DNA of 64,000 nt from Rhabditoides inermis (GCA_963966185.1 CAWZYM010000375.1:124001-188000), one strand, 5' to 3'; shown: positions 11,024 to 23,011, counted from the stretch's first letter. The notes: generated from the sequence alone by a model not told the origin. Numbers and translations: made by a program.

Positions 11024-11214
11024 TTACGTAAACACCGTCGCTTGTCCGTTCTGGAAGGACACTCGTATGCAGCGTGCTGCAGAGCAGAGAGTGTTACTGT
11101 TTTGCGTAACCTGGTTTACACATGTGTACATTTCCGTTCCAGCGAGTACTGGTTGTGTTCCAACAATCAGAGCGCTTTCCTGAACAGTTCGTTTCTTAAA
11201 GGTAATGGTACCCT
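11024..11214 (-). CDS. Terminal exon of an unidentified secreted-type gene
   Basis: The exon follows a good acceptor (atttgtttcag) and is open for 62 residues to a TAA at 11024-11026. It has three cysteines: EMYTCVNQVTQNSNTLCSAA, then RCIRVSFQNG. It needs an upstream exon ending in phase 1. I find none between here and the CUB gene, a stretch crowded with foldbacks. The family is not recognised. Nothing is seen in 11215-11720 apart from a 65-bp segment (about 11568-11636) repeated near 19240-19305. Confidence 0.45.
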
Positions 11215-11721
11215 CTGAAACAAATATTAAAACTATCACGAATGTATTACCAATATCTTTTAGAGATATTCATATGTCGTTTATGGTTGTTTGTTATGTA
11301 AAACGATGAATGTAAAATTTATCAAAAAAATGATTAAAACCCAACGTGATATGCATAATTTACGCAAAGTTATGAATTATGATTTTTAACAGAATTTAGA
11401 AGACCATTTTTCTATCAGCTGTTCACGCCAATTTCGTAAAATAAACACATATTAAAAATGTTATCCAAACTAACGATGACAGAAACAATAAAAAAAAACA
11501 TGCAAATAAATTGTCTTGAATGAAACAGCTGATAGTGTGGTCAAATTGTGTATTTTCGTGCAAGTTGTAATATATGTGCTTTTGTTGAATTTCATAGAAA
11601 TTTCTTCTCTTACTGATTGCCAAGCTCTGTCGTTAACTAGTACGCACAGAACTACAATGTGACACATTTTTATGATGGTACACACATTGTTGTGTGTATA
11701 TGCAACTATATTTTTCTTGGT

Positions 11722-12192
11722 ATAGTCGGTTTGGATCCTATATGCCATCCGTGACATTTCACATTTTGTGCAGTTTTGTGCAACACAACATGTATGTCAA
11801 CAAATATCCAAAACGCGTCCATAAGTAGGAATCGAACCCATGAGCAGCACGCAGCGATTGCGCACTGGCGGCGCGCTCTACCACTGCGCCATAGAGGCAG
11901 TGGTTAAGAGATCGAAGAGAGAGCACATGTAGCCCCACTGGCCACTTGAGTGTACTATGATGAGAGTTAACGAGCAAACATATCGGCGAGAATCAATGAC
12001 CTCTTAGAGTGAGCCTAAATGGCGCAGTGGTAGAGCGCGCCGCCAGCGCGCGATCGTTGCGAGCTGCCCATGAATTCGATTCCTTCTCACAAAGCGTTTT
12101 GGATCTTTGAAGGTATACATGTTGTGTTGCACGAAACTGCACAACATGTGAAATGTCACGGATGGCATATAGGATCCAATCCGACTATATTA
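11722..12192. mobile_element. Foldback element with tRNA-like modules in both arms
   Basis: Arms of about 180 bp (11722-11905 and 12015-12192) are inverted copies; the ends read TATAGTCGG on the left and CCGACTATA on the right. Each arm holds a tRNA-like sequence with a box A (TGGCGCAGTGGTAGAGCGC) and a box B (GGTTCGATTCC; right arm GAATTCGATTCC). Neither copy looks like a complete functional tRNA. Confidence 0.75.
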
Positions 12193-12239
12193 TATAGAAA
12201 CGATTTTAAACGACACTTTTTTTTCTGCATTTTCGGTCG

Positions 12240-12912
12240 TCGTGGCGTAAGTGCATGGTTGCGCTCTCTGCCGACAGCGTGCTCTCTCGCGAATTTTCTG
12301 CGCGCCCTGCCCGCCTGCCGGGAGAGAGAGAGCTAGCAGCCCGAATGACTGAAAACGACACCCACCCACACCCCACACGCTTGCGACTAGGGCGCGCGAG
12401 AGATCGCTCATAACTTCTTTCGGAGAAAATATACAAAGATAGCGTCAACCAGTGATCTGGCCTACAGAACCGTGCGAATCTATCTAACATGAACTGGATA
12501 AGTTCACATTGTTGCTAATATGACATTTGGATTTTGGATATCGCTTCTTGAAAATTCTGAGCCCTATCCTAACGAGGAGTGTAGTACGTGCCACACCCTC
12601 GGATTCGTACCAAAATGATAGAATACCTTAGTTATGACCCGTGTCATCGATTTGTGTTGTCCGAATTTCCTAAACGAACTATACGTTTCCGGTACGAAAA
12701 CGTACAGGGCTCGTTTTTCGCGTTCCTCTCGCCCTACGCGGCGGTCAAGACCGAGCCGTTGTGGCCTAGTGGCGAAAGCGTCTGCCTGCCAAGCTGACCC
12801 ACTCGAGTTCGAGTCCGCGCACATGCTATTTGTTTTGCCAACACATTTTGTTGACTGTCTCGCTGTTCAATCACTGGCCAAAAGAGAGGGCACTGCGCGC
12901 CCTCTCTAATTA
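12240..12912. repeat. Composite dispersed repeat with a tRNA-like core
   Basis: The first part (about 12285-12570) matches 19310-19715, including ATCGCTCATAACTTCTTTCG. The second part (12545-12835) matches 46785-47045, including GAGCCGTTGTGGCCTAGTGG. A tRNA-like module lies at 12754-12821 with a GCC-like anticodon loop and box B GAGTTCGAGTCC. A short GAGAGGGC...GCCCTCTC hairpin is near 12885-12907 and recurs near 19725-19750. Confidence 0.7.
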
Positions 12913-13169
12913 TTTTTTTCGTCGTATTTTCATCACTCGACTCCTCCTCCTCTCGCATATATATTTCGTAGTGCAGCGTTTCGAAATGCTTGTGATGTGA
13001 ATTCAATGACATTATGAGCTCCAAAATAGTTATATTTCACTCATAGTTATATTTCACATTTTGAAGTGAGATACAGAAAGTTCTCATTGAGGTGCGGATT
13101 GAAGTTAGTGTCGTGCGATCGTCGGACAATCGTCGGACAATCGCCCCCTCCGTGAGAGAGAGAGAGAGA

Positions 13170-13200
<31 letters not shown>

Positions 13201-13937
13201 GCGAATAGCGGGCGCGCGTTGCTGTCATTGTTGCGCATTTTGAACCTGTACAAAATGTGATTTTGTGAAACAAAGCTTGAGAAAAGGACTGATATTTTTC
13301 AAAGTACTTCCAAGTGAAAGTAGATGGTTTGCACTGATGTCTCAATTGAGCAAAAGGACCGACTTTCCGATCTAATAAAGCATACTTATCAATGAGACAC
13401 CTGTCGACCAGAAAACACTAACGACAACTTAATAGATGCTCTCACTGGCCCGGTATACCGTGCGTGGCCCTCTCTTTCCACTGTGGCCACCACTCTGAAT
13501 CCGATGCGGCCCGGCCATTCTTTCTACCTTCCAATCAGAACTTTCTGATCTAGTGAAAAGAACTTATATTTTAATGGAGGCAAGTGCAAACAGGCGGTTT
13601 TATTTAATTCAGGAATGTTCTAAGATATCTCTATTCGGTGAGCGTGTACAGATCATTTTATATGCCATTTTATTGGTTTAATCATTCAGTTCAATCATAT
13701 TTATAATTCATAATAATAAATCATAAACAAATCATAAATCAAAATCAAGTTAAATCATAATTCAGTTAAATCATCGTTCAATCATAACACACCACACACA
13801 GAATGGAACACACAGATCACGCAGACTAACAGAATCACACAGAAGCCGAGCACCCACCGCATGCGTTGTTTATTGAAAAACTAACGTCAAGAGAGAACCG
13901 CAGGGAGGAATGTCTGGAGTTCTCAGAAAACCATCTG
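12913..13937. other. Intergenic, no gene seen
   Basis: It holds a CT/GA tract (13150-13200) and tandem AATCATAAATC-like runs near 13690-13780. TTTATT near 13867 supplies an AATAAA signal on the minus strand just past the CUB gene stop. No exon with usable splice sites is seen. Confidence 0.5.
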
Positions 13938-14865
13938 TTACAGAATCCTCATCACACTATCCAACGGGCCGAGCTTGCGAAAAGCAGCCGCGAAACCTTT
14001 GTAGTTTTCTGTGTAGTCGGATGTGAACTGAAAGGAAGTGAGAGGGAGAAAGAAAGAAAGAAAGAAAGAGGAAAAGAGGGGAGAGAGGGAGAGAGAGAAA
14101 GAGAGAGGGAGAGGGAGAGGGAGAGGGAGAGGGAGAGGGTGAGAGGGAGAGAGGGAGAGGGAGAGGGAGAGGGAGAGGGAGAGGGGGAGGGAGAGAGAGA
14201 GAGAGAGATTCGTACCTTGACGAACAGGTACTCTCCACTCGATGTGAGGTTGTTCGGAGAAGGAAGAGCGGTGCCAGTGAGCCTAAGATTTGAAGAAAAA
14301 TGATAAGTGTCAGTGTAATATTGAAAAAACGGACGCGTTCAGTTATTAGATATTAGCATTAGCAATGCTGTCCACCTTGACATTGTTGCACAAAATAACG
14401 ACACGTTTCAGCAAACAGTGACCTGACGTGAGATGAGCAATTAGTAGTTGCTATTCTTGTCGTTCTAGGTCTACTTGCTCTTTGGCGGCATCCGAACTAG
14501 CACAGCGAGAAGGGAGAAGCGAACACGGTGATATTGGTTATTGGGGGTAGAGTTTTTTGCTCGCAATATGTTGCGCGCGGTGGGGAAGATCAGACAAAGA
14601 CGGAGAGTCAGCTCTCTGCAATAGCGCGCGAAACAAGAGAGGCAGACGGTTATGGCACCGTATTTCGAACTGCAAGCGAGGTAGATCGAAAACTATCGCT
14701 CTGGCGCAGGCTATAGAGGAAGTTAGATTCCAGATTTGTGCAAGAGGCCACGCAGGTTCTGACAGAATTTCTGTTTCGAAATCGTCGCTTACCTCGCCAG
14801 TCGTGTGGCACTGACGTCACTGCCGTCAAAAACCTAAATATTAACCATTAGTTCATTTCTCTTTC

Positions 14866-14898
<33 letters not shown>

Positions 14899-16581
14899 AT
14901 CTCTCCATCTTCCTCTATTTAGTCCTCACCTCTACAGTATCACAGCATCCTTCAGTCTGAAGATCCGTGAACGTCAGTTCCACTCTAGAAAAGAAATGTA
15001 TTTCAAAATGCATCAAACACGTTTCGTTATTATCAATACAAATTCGAAAAGCGAATAGTTTTGCGTGAATCTGATGATACGCCTCTGCCTTTGCACTGCA
15101 TATACATGTAACATGTGCATGTCTGTGCTATCCCAATATAATATTATTTTGGGAGATAGTTCGCCAGATTACGGTAGAAAATCGATCCACCCTCGAGTCG
15201 CATTCGATCTACCTTCTAGTCGCGAGGAGACCCAAGCGCGCGCTTTCAAACGATAATATTGATCAAAGAAGCCGGCACGCGAATCAAAGAGGCCGCGCGA
15301 CACTCGACCATTTGCTCGCGCTGTCTGACCTCTCTCGCTCGCGACTGAGTTCCGCCAACTGACCCCGGCTGGCAATAACAGAAACTATCCTCCAGGCGAA
15401 GACTATAAGTCTGATAGCTATTCACATGACTCCCAATCTCGAACAGGTGTAACCTCCTACGACCATCTCGGTTCTTGTGAGTGGTTTGGTTTATGTACGA
15501 AACAACGTTTGATTTGATTGTAATCACACTCACCGTCCTCCCTTCTGATACACGGTGTATCCGCACACTATCCCATCGGGGTAGTTGAGGGGGTAGTTGG
15601 GAGAGGTGAGGAAGCCGAATCCAGTCATGTAGAAGGAGCGAGGACAGAGATTGGAAGGGAGGAAGTGCGTGCCGTCTGGAAAGAAAGCCTAGGGTTAGCC
15701 TTGTTTGTCCACATATTTTTTCATGCTCGCCTTTTATCGTTATTACTTCTCCCTTGCCGTGGAAATAAACACTTAATAAAAATAAAAAAGGGAAGAGAGT
15801 GGGAATTCTGGAAACTAAGCGCACGGATCTGCTGACTACAGGATGCTACGATGCTGCAGAGATGATTGGGAGAGAAGGGAGAGATGCTAAAATGGTTGGG
15901 TTTGAACTTATTTCTACATATTTTTTCGCTACTAGAACTAGCGCGATACCATTGAATATTACAGGTTCTTCTCAGTATAAGATGGTTTGGTAAAACGTAT
16001 GTGAATAAAAATTAATGTAATTCACAAAAGAGAAAACTATTAAAATTCATGAAACAACATGACGAATTATCTACTTCTTTTTGTATTGCATCTTGAAATT
16101 TATTTTATTTACATCAAATGGCCTGACCAATTTATGAGAGTTTGTAACGATTTAATTAACGATTTTCGTGAAACGTATAATAGGCTCGCACTTAGCTCAG
16201 GATTTTTCAGTGAAAAAATATCGTAGACAGTTAACTACAGTATACTGGATGAAATGCATGACAGATTTTCTTTGGCGTTCATATCATATCACATCGGCTT
16301 TCATAAGAACCTATGGCGAAGTGGTAACGCTCTCGCTTGGCAAGCGGCGGGGTGCGGGAGCGGGTTCCACCTCGGGCACCTACGCAAAGATTTGTCAAAT
16401 CGAAAACAGCATCCAATGGGTTCTGATCTTTGTCTAACAACCCTAAACTCTTTCGTGAAAGGAGTGGAACTCATTTCCTGATCCACTATCTAGATACATA
16501 TGTTTGTGGGAAGACATGTTTTGGCAGATAAAAGGATGAGATAAAAAGTGAGAAAAAGAGAGAGAGAGAGATAGAGAGAGG

Positions 16582-16614
<33 letters not shown>

Positions 16615-16729
16615 GGAGAGAGAGAGAGAGAAAGAGAGAGAGAGCCACTCACCCAGCACACTCTCGTAGTGCGCGTAGAATCCGGGACGCGTGGTTTCGA
16701 TGTCTGTCTCGAACATCATAGCGATCTGA

Positions 16730-16782
<53 letters not shown>

Positions 16783-19006
16783 ATCTCCCTATCTTATCTC
16801 TCTTTCTCTCTCTCTCTCTCTATCTCTCTCGTTCTCTCCCCCCCCCCCCCCTCTCTCTCTCTCTTTCACTTTCTCTCTCCCCCTCTCTCTGTTCTTCCCT
16901 TACCCCATTACTCGTACTCATCCATACGAAACCAGTGTGATTGCCGGAAAGCCTGAAATGTTTTTTTTCAAATTTTATCATTTTTCGAACTCTCAGATTA
17001 ATTTTATTGCTAGAAATTCTATTCGATTTATATACATGAAAAGACAATGACACAATTATTTGAGACCATGAATGCATCAATGTTTTTTTCGTGCACGTTC
17101 CAACGTTTGCACTTGTCCAAAAAGGCTCGCAAGACACTATATTCCGTTTCCGCTCAGCTCAACATTTCTCATCAAAATATTATGTTGTCCAATAGTTCTA
17201 CAGTACCCTAAACTGTTTGACAGTAAAAAAAAATTTCTCACGCTCATAGTTCCGATTCACAAGGCTTTTACCACACCAAGCTAGCGTAGTGGTAACTCTC
17301 TCGCTTGGCAAGAATGAGTTCGCAAGTTCAGTTCCCATCGGTCACGCAAAGTTTTGTCAATTTGAAAACCTTATTGAAAAGACTCTGATCTTTTTCTAAC
17401 CACCCTAATGTCTCTCATGAAAAGAGTGAAACTCGTTTGCGAGCCTACTATATATGTGCGGGAAGACAAAAGTATTAAAAAAATCAGAGAAATCTAAAAA
17501 GAAAAAGGCAGTTTGCAATTTTTCAATGATAACCCACGTGACCGCGGGCTGCTTGGTGAAGTCCTGGCCGTCGAAGATGTACAGCTTGTCGCAGCAGCTG
17601 AAAGAAGGGAGTCTCTCTCTCACTCTCACACACACTCTCTCTCTCTCTCTCACTCTCTCTCTCTCTCTCTCACACACACTCTCTCTCTTACTCTCTCTCT
17701 CTCTCTCACTCTCTCTATCGCTGAAAGGGGGAACAGCTGAAATGGGAGAGAGTGAAAGGATCTCTAGGTGAGGTAAGTCTCTTCGGAAGCAATTCTGAAG
17801 TGTTTCGAAGGGATAGCAAGAGATTTCGAAGTGTTTGAGATTGAGAGTGTCCTGGGGCCGATTCGATAGGCATTTCAGTAGTGTTTCGAAGAGCCTTCTG
17901 TTTGTTTCTCTGTTTTCATCACAATCCTCCCTCTTACATTCAGTTTTCGCCTCTGTTTTCACATCAATCCACACTGACAAATCGGTGTGTTGTGTATAAT
18001 ACGCTTCACAGTTATTTTAATACTTATTACGTTAATTGCTGAATAGTGTTATTCGATTGTAGTTGCGATTTGGTGAAGTTCAGGTTAATATCAATCATGT
18101 ACGTTTCACGGTTTGATTATCATAAAACTGAAATAATCAAAATCTATAATCTATAATAAAAAACTGACCCTTCAGTGTCGAATTCGTCAAACGAGAGCCG
18201 GATATAGTTTCCGGGGTCTACCTGAAAGGGATCTCTCTCTCTCTTTCTCTCTCCCTCTCCCTCTCTCTCCCTCTCCTCTCTCTTTCTCTATCTCTTTATC
18301 TCTCTCCCCTCTTCTCTCTCTCTCTCTCTCTCCTTTCTTCTCACTCTCCCTCTCTTCCCTCACTCTTCTCTCTCTCTCCATTCAGAATATTTATCTCGAA
18401 TCAAATAGCACATTACAACTATTTAAATTACGGCAAGGTTACGGTAAAATACAGTAATGCAACGCCTACTGCGAGTCCCAATAACACGGATTTCGGTAGT
18501 CCCGTGAATGCGTGCGTGCTATTGGTGGTGCTTGTCATTCCCTGCTTGCGGCTTCTGGGGAAGTTTCGATCTCGGCGGCGGAAGATCCGGGCTTCAACGA
18601 TCGATCGCGAAGAGACGTCTCCGAGAGTTTCATCGTCTTCGAGGATTCCTCTCCAGTCTCAATGCCGTAGATGTAGAGAGTAGCAAAATCGAGTACCAGT
18701 CCGGAGTCATTCCTTTCCTTTCTCTGCTAGCGCGCGGTCGCGTGCCTTTCCCTGTTATTCCCCCGACCCCTGAACAATGCTTCTCTCTCTCCATTACTTC
18801 CGAGATATGACTAATTGAGCCAAGCGATCCCAGCAATTTCTTATCATTTATCAGATAATTGAATAGAAAAAAGTGAACAAACAAGCTAATTATCTGTTAA
18901 AAAGTACTTGCGTAAAGATATTAAGTTTGTCTTGACCCAATTCAACAAAAGCGCATGCATAAAACGTTTACTAATACTAACACAAACCTGCGCCTCTCTC
19001 CCCCCC

Positions 19007-19068
<62 letters not shown>

Positions 19069-20052
19069 ATATGGACGTATGACGTTATTCATTTGTATTG
19101 TTATATTTCATCTGTTAGTGTCCACTGTCCGTTATGCGCAGGTTTGTGTTAGTATTTGTAAACGTTTTATGCATGCGCTTTTGTTGAATTGGGTCAAGAC
19201 AAACTTAATATCTTTACGCAAGTACTTTTTAACAGATAATATATGTGCTTTTGTTGAATTTCATAGAAATTTCTTCTGTTTCTGATTCCCAAGATCTGTC
19301 GTTAATTTCTCTGCGCGCCCTGCCCGCCTGCCGGGAGAGAGCTAGCCAGAATGACGGGAACCCAAAACAACGCAAACCCGGCGCGAATTAGACGCTGGCG
19401 GCGGCGAGGCGAACTACACTCAAAGTGCTAGTTGGAGAACACGCGCAGAAAACGCCGAGAGAGTACGCTTTCGGCAGAGAGTCAGCGTTACCGGACACGA
19501 CATCCACCCACCCACCCACACGCTGGCCTCTCACCTCATGGGTGCGCGAGATCGCTCATAACTTCTTTCGGAGAAAAGATACAAAGATGCCATCAATTAG
19601 TGATATGGCCTACGGAACCGTGCGAATCTAACTAACATAAATTGGATGAGTTCGCAATCCTGCTAACATGATTTTTGGATATCGCTTCTTGAAAATTCTG
19701 GCGCGAGCCCTATCCTAAGCCAAAAGAGAGGGCGCTGCGCGCCCTCTCTAATTCTATGGCTTCAATCAATGAGAACCTGTTGTTACGGTTTCTCAAAAGG
19801 TAACTGTGAATGACCAAAATGAAGCAACACAATCCCACATCAATTAGTGCAAAGTGCAATACAAAAACACTCCTAGAAGTTACACAAAATGCATATAAAA
19901 GAGTGATTTTATAAATCAATAAATCAATAAAACCAACCGAAATGAAGTAGAAATCGGCCAGACCGTTGTTGTAGTCATCGGGGAAGTTGACGGACCAAAA
20001 GTCGCCCGCGCTGGTGCCACTGCAGAGGTAGACGTCTCTTTCTCTCTCTCTC

Positions 20053-20101
<49 letters not shown>

Positions 20102-20155
20102 CTCCTCTCTTTCTCTCTCCTCTCACTCACTCTCTCTCTCTCTTCTCTCCTCTCC

Positions 20156-20231
<76 letters not shown>

Positions 20232-20631
20232 TCTATCTTGGCTATTGAAACAATTACTTTCAGCGAAACGTAGATACTTTATATAACCTATCGTGGGAAT
20301 TTCTTTCATCTTTCTACTGCACGAAAATATTATAGAGCGTGAAGGACACAGATTTTTTTTTCAAAACGTACTATTCCCTTCGAATCAACCCGATCACTCA
20401 CTCCGAGCAGCAAATAAGTTTTGCCAATAGTAACACTCGCATATTACATCGAAATCACCTTTTCGGACTACTACAGAACACGAATCATGGCATTCAGCGA
20501 AACAAAACAACCGCGAAAGTGACCCACTTGAGATTGTACGTTGCCCGGTCGAGCGCTGTCACTGCTTGGATGAGAAGCAGTGGAAGGAGGAGCAGGAGCA
20601 GGGGAGCAGACAGCGCCGGAAACGTATCCAT
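13938..20631 (-). CDS. Secreted protein with two tandem CUB domains
   Basis: Eleven exons, all phases agreeing, give 271 residues: 20528-20631, 19938-20019, 18169-18221, 17538-17597, 16904-16952, 16653-16725, 15534-15675, 14930-14984, 14793-14833, 14216-14282 and 13938-14027. Residues 1-26 are a Leu-rich signal peptide (MDTFPALSAPLLLLLLPLLL). CUB1 (about 36-138) has FWSVNFPDDYNNGLADF, EGCCDKLYIFDGQD and a final FETD...GFYAHYE. CUB2 (about 145-265) has GFGFLTSPNYPLNYPDG, CGYTVY, EGCCDTVEVFDGSD and FTSDYTENYKGFAAAFR. CUB domains mediate extracellular protein or glycan binding, often with calcium; each domain keeps the CCD...FDG calcium-site motif. N-glycosylation sequons occur at NGTS, NHTG and NLTS. 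No enzyme domain is present. AATAAA lies about 70 bp past the stop. Confidence 0.9.
14036..14210 (+). repeat. GA-rich microsatellite filling an intron
   Basis: GAGAGG/GA tracts occupy almost the whole last intron of the CUB gene, between exons at 14216-14282 and 13938-14027. Confidence 0.95.
14551..14717 (+). repeat. Dispersed repeat R1, copy 3
   Basis: Matches 5350-5520 and 9398-9565. It lies in the CUB gene intron between exons 14793-14833 and 14216-14282. Confidence 0.85.
15139..15409 (+). repeat. Dispersed repeat R2, copy 1
   Basis: About 265 bp from GGGAGATAGTTCGCCAGATT to the TCCTCCAGGCG end. It matches 48297-48567 with scattered substitutions. It sits in a CUB gene intron and creates a spurious open frame that overlaps the real exon at 15534-15675. 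Confidence 0.9.
16310..16480 (+). mobile_element. tRNA-derived SINE-like element, copy 1
   Basis: The head (16317-16385) is tRNA-like: box A TGGCGAAGTGGTAACGC, a seven-base loop TTGGCAA with GGC in the anticodon position, and box B GGGTTCCACC. The body runs ACGCAAAG-TTTGTCAA..., CTGATCTTTGTCTAAC, and AAAGGAGTGGAACTC. The same order of blocks occurs at 17275-17455, and the tail alone at 62395-62455. Confidence 0.7.
16733..16890 (+). repeat. CT microsatellite block
   Basis: Mostly (TC)n with a C-run near 16840. It separates two CUB gene exons (16653-16725 and 16904-16952). Confidence 0.95.
17275..17455 (+). mobile_element. tRNA-derived SINE-like element, copy 2
   Basis: The head has TAGCGTAGTGGTAACTC and CTCGCTTGGCAAG, then a B-box-like CAGTTCCCATC. 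The body shares ACGCAAAGTTTTGTCAA, TCTGATCTTTTTCTAACCAC and AAAAGAGTGAAACTCG with copy 1. It is more diverged than copy 1. Confidence 0.7.
18391..18531 (+). repeat. Dispersed repeat R3, copy 1
   Basis: Starts ATCTCGAATCAAATAGCACA and contains ACGCCTACTGCGAGTCCCAA. It matches 44607-44753 (same orientation) and 35862-35969 (opposite orientation, more diverged). It lies in a CUB gene intron. Confidence 0.85.
18889..19240. mobile_element. Foldback element with CT microsatellite centre
   Basis: Inverted arms of about 105 bp begin ATTATCTGTTAAAAAGTACT and end near CAAACCTGCGC. The centre holds a (CT)n tract (19000-19068) and about 70 bp of unique sequence. No ORF. Confidence 0.85.
19310..19754 (+). 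repeat. Dispersed repeat, second copy of the 12.3 kb family
   Basis: Shares GCGCGCCCTGCCCGCCTGCC, ATCGCTCATAACTTCTTTCG and the closing GAGAGGGC hairpin with 12285-12912. Part of it (about 19430-19490) is inverted relative to the other copy. Confidence 0.75.
20036..20228 (+). repeat. CT microsatellite block
   Basis: (TC)n with TCTCC interruptions, inside CUB gene intron 1, directly upstream (minus sense) of the exon at 19938-20019. Confidence 0.95.
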
Positions 20632-20999
20632 ATCCAATGATCACATCAAAACAAATGCGTATTCGGGATCGCAAATCGCAATCAGTTGTGCTCTCAAGAT
20701 TTGAGTGTGATAACAGAAAGCCTCTTCGGAACGCCGTATGCCCAAACTATTGCAATACGACTTGCTGTACAACTTCGAAGAAACCCTGGGAGACCTACCG
20801 CGCCTTTCATTAATGTCACTAATGCCTTTAAGACGTACTGTCTTCAAAGCACTTCTGGAATCGGAGGAGACCGACCGCACCTATTCACAAACGCCACTAA
20901 CGCCTTCAAGTCGAATTTAGGAATAACTTGATATTTTTAGTAAGAAGAACCTCAGCTGACCTAAGCTTTGCTAAGCTAACCTAACCTACGCTGACCTAA

Positions 21000-22223
21000 C
21001 ACGGGCAGCTTGCGCACTCGTCTTGGCGGATTCTTATGAAAACATGGTCATATACACAGTTTTTCATGCTGATTCCGAATATGAGCATAACTTTTCCTAA
21101 ATGGTTGTTTGAAACCAATTTGGACAGCCACCGAATAGACTACCCATGAAAATGACCTGTCGACAACAGCAGCGTGGCCGAATGGATAGTGAGTTGGAAA
21201 ATTGAAAATGACAGTCAAAATGACAGGTGCGGTATCGATGCAACGCCGCTATGCGGCAAAACTTTTTGCAAGATGGAATAATAACAACTTTATATAATGA
21301 GCACAAATTCAGAATCGTTTCTAGCAACGATGTTTGTTCATAACCATACAATCAAAGCAATAATACTTTTCGCAACGGAGACATCTAATGAAGGAGAGAT
21401 TGGGACATGTGTGGCATTTTGTTTTGAAGGTTCCTTTGAAACAGCAATCCGCTGGAGTCACAAACGTTGGAGGACGGGTATCGGTGTATCCAGACTTGTG
21501 CCAAGCATATTGCCTCATGTGAAGGAACTTGTCGTCAGAGAACACATAGAGGGCCATGGAGTAGATTAGTATGAGATTGTCACGGGCACACACGTGAGAG
21601 TTCGGTTTGATAACTGCGAGAAGGTAGGAAGGACGCGACTCACAAACTTTGTCACGTGTTTAGAATTTGAAAATATAAATTACACTAACAATAGCAATAA
21701 CAGATTCCCAACTTGATACTATCGACTTCTTTTTCAATGAATCTATCCAGGAATCAGAAGCGACAATGATGGGGATAGGATTTGTCATATTCATGTTCAT
21801 CTCCAAAGCACAACGACGCAGATCAATACTCTGGATCGACACTCCATTCTCGATCAGATTCTTGACATGGTCGTAAACGTTCCAGATATCCAATTTCAGA
21901 TTTGCATAATTATCGAGAGACGACAGGGCGACATACGCCGCCAAAGAGAACCGGCAAAAAGTTTTGCCGCACAGCGGCGTTGCATCGGTACCGCACCTGT
22001 CATTTTGACTGTCATTTTCAATTTTCCAACTCACTATCCATTCGGCCACGCTGCTGTTGTCGACAGGTCATTTTCATGGGTAGTCTATTCGGTGGCTGTC
22101 CAAATTGGTTTCAAACAACCATTTAGGAAAAGTTATGCTCATATTCGGAATCAGCATGAAAAACTGTGTATATGACCATGTTTTCATAAGAATCCGCCAA
22201 GACGAGTGCGCAAGCTGCCCGTG
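21000..22223. mobile_element. Tc4/Tc5-like transposon with about 270-bp inverted repeats
   Basis: The element is 1224 bp. The left arm (21000-21271) and right arm (21954-22223) are inverted copies beginning CACGGGCAGCTTGCGCACTC. Both ends are flanked by TAA inside a CTAA...TAAG context, a TNA duplication of a CTNAG target. That is the known signature of Tc4 and Tc5. The centre carries minus-strand coding remnants with a CENP-B/Tc5-type helix-turn-helix and a Cys-rich end. The arms contain a box-A-like GTGGCCGAATGGATAGTGAG. It sits 5' of the CUB gene. Confidence 0.82.
21321..22049 (-). pseudogene. Remnant transposase-like coding segments in the Tc4/Tc5-like element
   Basis: Segment 1 (about 21975-21680, minus) reads SLAAYVALSSLDNYANLKLD..., then LIENGVSIQSIDLRRCALEM and PIIVASDSWIDSLKKKSIV. 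The spacing resembles a CENP-B/Tc5 helix-turn-helix, which ends with an A/S-x-x-W motif followed by basic residues. Segment 2 (about 21625-21321) ends KCHTCPNLSFIRCLRCEKYY and CFDCMVMNKHRC, a Cys-rich, possibly zinc-binding tail. A probable intron (gttagtgta to tctcgcag) joins them. No DDE catalytic region fits in the space, so the product is at best a truncated DNA-binding protein. The homology call rests on pattern only. Confidence 0.4.
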
Positions 22224-22226
22224 TAA

Positions 22227-23011
22227 GCTAAGTGAAATCTAACCTGGATGCCTAAACTAACCTGTATGACTGGAGTGGTTCCGGGCAGGGGCGCGCCTCG
22301 AGCCACCGCCATGGCGCATTCTCTCTCATAGGAGCAGTCCGCCCGCAACAGAGATAACACTGCCCATATATCACACAGACACAACCGATCCCTTATTCAG
22401 TGTTATCTAGCAGGCACACACCACAAACGCCCACGATTTCGTTGTGAAACCACACCAATTTCAAGATATCCTAATTTCAGTAGAGCCGCTTCTACTTTCT
22501 TAGCAATCCGAAGAACCCATCCTTTATAGTCTCCCTATCCGTAAACACAAACCAATTTGATTGCCGGGCAAAGGGTAGTACCATTCGTTTTCCGCTGATA
22601 ACAGAGATCACCGCAAATCTCTCCCGGAATTTGATTTATCAGAAATATTAATCGGAACAACGAAGAGATATAGACAGCCACGTGTCGCGGATGTAAACAG
22701 TACTCGTGACGACACTCTACCGTACTCGACAAAACTACAGTAACGAAGTGTGACCTACAGTAATCTAGAACTGACATGCTAATAAATTAGATACATATGC
22801 GAGTCTAAAAAGACACGTCAGTCGTATCACCAAACCACGGGAAACTGGGGATACTGTAGAGGATTACTGTATTCGACAAAAAAGATCAGAGGAGAGGTGA
22901 GAGTAAAAATATCTTGCCAACACTGGCTATCAACTCCATAACAAACAAAACGAAAAATTACAGAATACAGAAACCTAGGCCTACTGTGATGTGAAACGGG
23001 TATACGGTAGT
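22227..23011. other. Intergenic, no gene seen
   Basis: No exon with acceptable splice sites and no clear inverted repeat was found in this stretch beyond short AT-rich runs. Confidence 0.5.

Noticed and set aside
13866..14303. Plus-strand Glu/Arg-rich open frame
   Set aside because: It is a GA microsatellite read through antisense CUB exons. The same applies to the other Glu/Arg and Ser/Leu frames across the window.
15246..15824. 192-codon minus-strand open frame overlapping CUB gene exon 7
   Set aside because: Its start lies in the next intron and its end in dispersed repeat R2. Splicing exon 7 directly to the exon at 14930-14984 gives correct phase and a proper CUB sequence.
20471..20931. 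Plus-strand frames with Cys and Arg near the CUB gene start
   Set aside because: They are antisense to the signal-peptide exon and have no splice partners.
21000..22223. piggyBac assignment for the inverted-repeat element, from its Cys-rich tail
   Set aside because: The flanks are TAA within CTAAG, not TTAA, and the N-terminal helix-turn-helix pattern fits Tc5/CENP-B better.
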